Assembly: GCA_030037575.1 (NCBI GenBank)
Contig: JASHRB010000198.1
Coordinates: forward strand, 1 to 8,191
Source of the DNA: Candidatus Sulfotelmatobacter sp.
Lineage (GTDB): Bacteria > Acidobacteriota > Terriglobia > Terriglobales > Acidobacteriaceae
Direction of reading: 5' to 3'
Length of the DNA: 8,191 bases
Within the stretch, counting starts at the first letter, position 1. Each line of letters opens with the position of its first letter. This document shows positions 5,941 to 8,191 of this stretch, piece by piece. The notes below the pieces were generated by a model that was not told the origin of the DNA, did no database searches, and was given only the letters and a program-made list of their open reading frames with translations. The translations under genes were made by a program, and so were the position numbers.

Positions 5941-6144
5941 ATGGCAGAACAAGGAACAGTAAAGTGGTTCAACGACGCCAAAGGCTACGGCTTCATCAGC
6001 CGTCAGAGTGGCGAAGATGTTTTTGTGCATTTCTCCGCCATCCAGGCGGGCGGGTTCAAGAGCCTTCAGGAAGGCCAAACGGTGCAATTCGATGTCACCA
6101 AGGGCCCTAAGGGCTGGCAAGCAGAAAACGTCCAGGCGCTTTAA
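5941..6144 (+). CDS. CspA-type cold-shock protein
   Basis: This is a 67-residue protein that is one cold-shock domain, the usual full length of the family. It binds single-stranded RNA and DNA and melts RNA secondary structure. Both RNA-binding motifs are intact: RNP1 KGYGFI at 14-19 and RNP2 VFVHF at 27-31, with the N-terminal GTVKWFN signature at 5-11. The start ATG 5941 gives the canonical [10 protein letters not shown] beginning. The ribosome binding site AAGGAAA is rather far upstream (about 11-13 bases). The gene is monocistronic: a strong intrinsic terminator follows within 20 bases. It is divergent from the run containing the RRM and S21 genes, which puts three general RNA/translation factors together. 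Cold induction is typical of the family but many members are constitutive, and the sequence alone does not decide. Confidence 0.96.
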   Translation: MAEQGTVKWFNDAKGYGFISRQSGEDVFVHFSAIQAGGFKSLQEGQTVQFDVTKGPKGWQAENVQAL

Positions 6145-6163
6145 GCCGCGAACTTGCGCAAGG

Positions 6164-6188
6164 GGCGGTCTTCCGCGACCGCCTTTTT
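6164..6188 (+). terminator. Rho-independent terminator of the cold-shock gene
   Basis: GGCGGTC (6164-6170), loop TTCCGC and GACCGCC (6177-6183) form a perfect 7-bp GC-rich stem followed directly by five T (6184-6188). It lies 20 bases after the cold-shock stop codon. Confidence 0.9.
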
Positions 6189-6308
6189 GACAATTCCGCT
6201 TCCGTTTCTAAGGGACGTTCGGGAAGTTGATATCACGGTAACAGAGCAGTAGATGCGACCCACGCGGGACTTTTGCGGTTGCGATCGATCAATTCTGGAT
6301 CAGCATAT

Positions 6309-6336
6309 CGGGGTTCGAATCCCTGGAGGGCGGCCA
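6309..6336 (+). other. tRNA 3'-end-like fragment (T arm and acceptor strand with CCA)
   Basis: CGGGG (6309-6313), loop TTCGAAT, CCCTG (6321-6325) is a well-formed T arm with the invariant TTC and the G53-C61 pair. It is followed by seven bases GAGGGCG, a discriminator G and CCA (6334-6336), exactly the spacing of a tRNA 3' end. No matching 5' acceptor strand, D arm or convincing anticodon arm is found at tRNA distance upstream, so it is not a complete tRNA. It may be a remnant left by an integrated element that used a tRNA gene as attachment site, or chance. It lies between the cold-shock terminator and the end of cstA. Confidence 0.35.
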
Positions 6337-6388
6337 AAGTTATCTGCTCGGTTCCCGGCGTTAGAACTTGCGTTTCTCGCGCGGGAAT

Positions 6389-8191
6389 TCAGCAGCATCC
6401 CATCTTGACCTCACCGGTTGCCGTGAGCGGCGGACCGAATGCCTCTTGGGGGGCGGGGGCTCCATTCAGCACTTCCATCCACCGACGGGCGGCGTCGAAG
6501 ACGACCAGAATCACGCCGACAATGAAGATGCTCATGAGAAGAGAATCGAGGTAGCCGGTAAAGGCCTGTCCCTGCTTGCTGGTCAGCGGCCAAAAAATAT
6601 CTCTGATCGAAAGCACTCCCGCAGTGAGGGTGGTCACACCGACAAAGCACATGGGAAGCGCCGTGATCCACGCATATTGCGGTTTGCCCATGTTGATAAG
6701 GAAGGTAGTTGTGACCGCAAGCGCGATTGTCGCGAGCAATTGATTGCCCGTTCCAAACAGCGGCCATATCGTTGAAATGTTTCCGGTATAGATCAGATAT
6801 CCCCACCCGAAAACTACGATAGAACTGGTCAGCAAATTTCCCGGCAGCCATGAGCTGTGGCCAAACGGCTTGTGTACTTTGCTCATCAGTTCCTGCAATA
6901 CATAGCGCGAAACGCGTGTCCCGGCGTCGATGGTCGTCAGAATGAAGAGCGCTTCAAACATGATGGCGTAGTGATACCAATAACCCATGAGGCGTGTCAT
7001 GCCGGGTAGGCCGCGGAAAATCTGCGCCATGCCGATCGCCAAGGAAACCGCGCCTCCGGTGCGGCCAGCCAAAGGTTCGCCAACCTCACGCGAAAACATA
7101 TCCAGGTTTACGGACTTCAACCCGAGATGGCTGAAAATTGCGGGCGCGGTATTGATGGCGAAATAATCTCCCGGAGCCAGCGAGCAGGCGGCAATCAGGG
7201 CCAGAATTCCCACCAGCGACTCGCAGATCATCGCGCCATACCCGATGAAGCGTGCGTCTGTTTCTTTATCGAGCATCTTCGGCGTTGTGCCGGAAGAGAC
7301 GAGCGAGTGAAATCCTGAGATTGCTCCGCAGGCAATCGTCACAAAAAGAAAGGGAAACAGCGTGCCTTTGATGATTGGCCCACCGCCGTGCACGAATGTT
7401 GTGAAATTCGGGAACCGAATGTTGGGATGTACGACAAACACTCCGACTATGAGGATCGCAATCGTCCCCAGCTTCACGTATGTTGAAAGATAGTCGCGTG
7501 GCGCGAGCACCAGCCAGACCGGAAGAACCGACGCAATCAGTCCGTACAAAGCCATCAGAATGGTGATCTGATGCGGCGTAAAGGTCAGCGCGCCGGCCCA
7601 CGGCGTTTGCGCGACCCACTGACCAGCGACCACAGCGCCGATTAGAAATACAACGCCAAAAATACTCGGCCCGGTAACCTTGATTTTTCCCGTTGGGCTT
7701 TTGAACATCCACCACCCCATGACGATCGCAATCGGAATAGTCATGCCGATTGTGAAGACTCCCCAGGGACTGTCGGAAAGCGCATTTACCACCACAATGC
7801 CGAGGCCGGCGAGCGAAACGAGCAGAATGAAAAGAATGGCGACCATGGCGACCAATCCTGAAAATGGGCTGATCTCCGTCCTGGCGACGTCCGCCAGCGA
7901 GCGCCCGCGGTGCCGCACCGAAGCGACGAGCACAGTGAAATCCTGAACACAGCCGGCCAGCACGGCGCCGATCAGTATCCACAGAAAGCCGGGAGCGAAG
8001 CCGAACTGCGCGGCGAGGGTCGGCCCGATGAGCGGCCCGGCGCCGGCAATAGCGGCGAAGTGATGGCCGAACAATACCCACTTCGGTGAGGCAACGTAGT
8101 TGTTGCCATCCGCGTGTACATGTCCCGGTGTGGTGCGGCGATTGTCAAGCGCCAGCGCCTTTGCGGCGATGAAGGCGCTGTAGTAGCGGTA
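6389..8191 (-). CDS. cstA: CstA-family carbon starvation transporter, partial
   Basis: The frame is open from the right edge to TGA 6389-6391, giving 600 visible residues; the N-terminus is missing, probably under 100 residues judging from E. coli CstA of about 700. It is a polytopic inner-membrane transporter of the CstA/BtsT (YjiY) family, linked to pyruvate or peptide uptake under carbon limitation. Diagnostic sequence includes RTTPGHVHADGNNYVAS, VLFGHHFAAIAGAGPLIGPT and GAISGFHSLVSSGTTPKML, plus many hydrophobic segments to the end. The conserved first half corresponds to the CstA domain and the last part to its C-terminal membrane extension. The protein ends in an unusual GEVKMGCC, with two terminal cysteines. 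No small YbdD/YjiX-type gene, often found next to cstA, follows it here; the next 244 bases contain only the tRNA-like fragment and the csp terminator. CstA and BtsT cannot be separated by eye. Confidence 0.93.
   Translation of the reverse strand, partial: YRYYSAFIAAKALALDNRRTTPGHVHADGNNYVASPKWVLFGHHFAAIAGAGPLIGPTLAAQFGFAPGFLWILIGAVLAGCVQDFTVLVASVRHRGRSLADVARTEISPFSGLVAMVAILFILLVSLAGLGIVVVNALSDSPWGVFTIGMTIPIAIVMGWWMFKSPTGKIKVTGPSIFGVVFLIGAVVAGQWVAQTPWAGALTFTPHQITILMALYGLIASVLPVWLVLAPRDYLSTYVKLGTIAILIVGVFVVHPNIRFPNFTTFVHGGGPIIKGTLFPFLFVTIACGAISGFHSLVSSGTTPKMLDKETDARFIGYGAMICESLVGILALIAACSLAPGDYFAINTAPAIFSHLGLKSVNLDMFSREVGEPLAGRTGGAVSLAIGMAQIFRGLPGMTRLMGYWYHYAIMFEALFILTTIDAGTRVSRYVLQELMSKVHKPFGHSSWLPGNLLTSSIVVFGWGYLIYTGNISTIWPLFGTGNQLLATIALAVTTTFLINMGKPQYAWITALPMCFVGVTTLTAGVLSIRDIFWPLTSKQGQAFTGYLDSLLMSIFIVGVILVVFDAARRWMEVLNGAPAPQEAFGPPLTATGEVKMGCC

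Noticed and set aside
5661..5981. 106-codon minus-strand frame over the csp leader
   Set aside because: It starts antisense to the cold-shock gene and lacks any motif; the region is better explained as leader and promoters.
6180..6336. Intron-containing tRNA using CGCCTTT at 6180 as 5' acceptor strand
   Set aside because: The seven bases can pair only with several G-U wobbles, belong to the csp terminator, and are not followed by a D arm.
7266..8081. 271-codon minus-strand frame
   Set aside because: It overlaps cstA in another frame on the same strand and is Arg-rich without motifs; the cstA frame is unmistakable.

Overview
The window looks like a chromosomal segment of an Acidobacteriota bacterium (Terriglobia-like). 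This rests on recalled family resemblance: a transmembrane Ser/Thr kinase with a GGGGMG glycine loop and a C-terminal TPR region, a receiver-like protein of a type I associate with that phylum, and small basic proteins of the same flavour. No database search was possible, so the lineage is an inference. Apart from the cold-shock gene and one VOC-family gene, everything is on the minus strand.

Layout. (1) Positions 1-1663, minus: a PknB-type Ser/Thr kinase, cut by the left edge. (2) 1664-3302: a low-density region holding a decayed VOC (glyoxalase-fold) gene on the minus strand (about 1945-2412), a perfect 13-bp inverted repeat (2624-2660), and an intact VOC gene on the plus strand (2757-3302) with a twin-arginine-like leader. 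(3) 3409-5567, minus: a compact run of genes, in transcription order a small membrane protein (frame disturbed at a T5 run), a 52-residue basic peptide, a degenerate response-regulator receiver, an RRM RNA-binding protein, a 79-residue basic protein and ribosomal protein S21. Two of the junctions are 4-base ATGA overlaps, which suggests translational coupling. (4) 5941-6144, plus: a CspA-type cold-shock protein, divergent from that run, with a clear intrinsic terminator. (5) 6389-8191, minus: a CstA-type carbon-starvation / pyruvate or peptide transporter, cut by the right edge.

The most coherent biology is region 3 plus region 4. RRM protein, S21, Csp and two small Arg/Lys-rich peptides all point to RNA binding and translation, probably during cold or growth stress. 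An RRM gene next to rpsU recalls the cyanobacterial rbp-rpsU cold-regulated arrangement. What is unusual is the insertion of a pseudo-receiver and an undescribed 52-residue peptide in the same coupled unit. The VOC region shows ordinary gene decay beside a functional paralogue-like gene.
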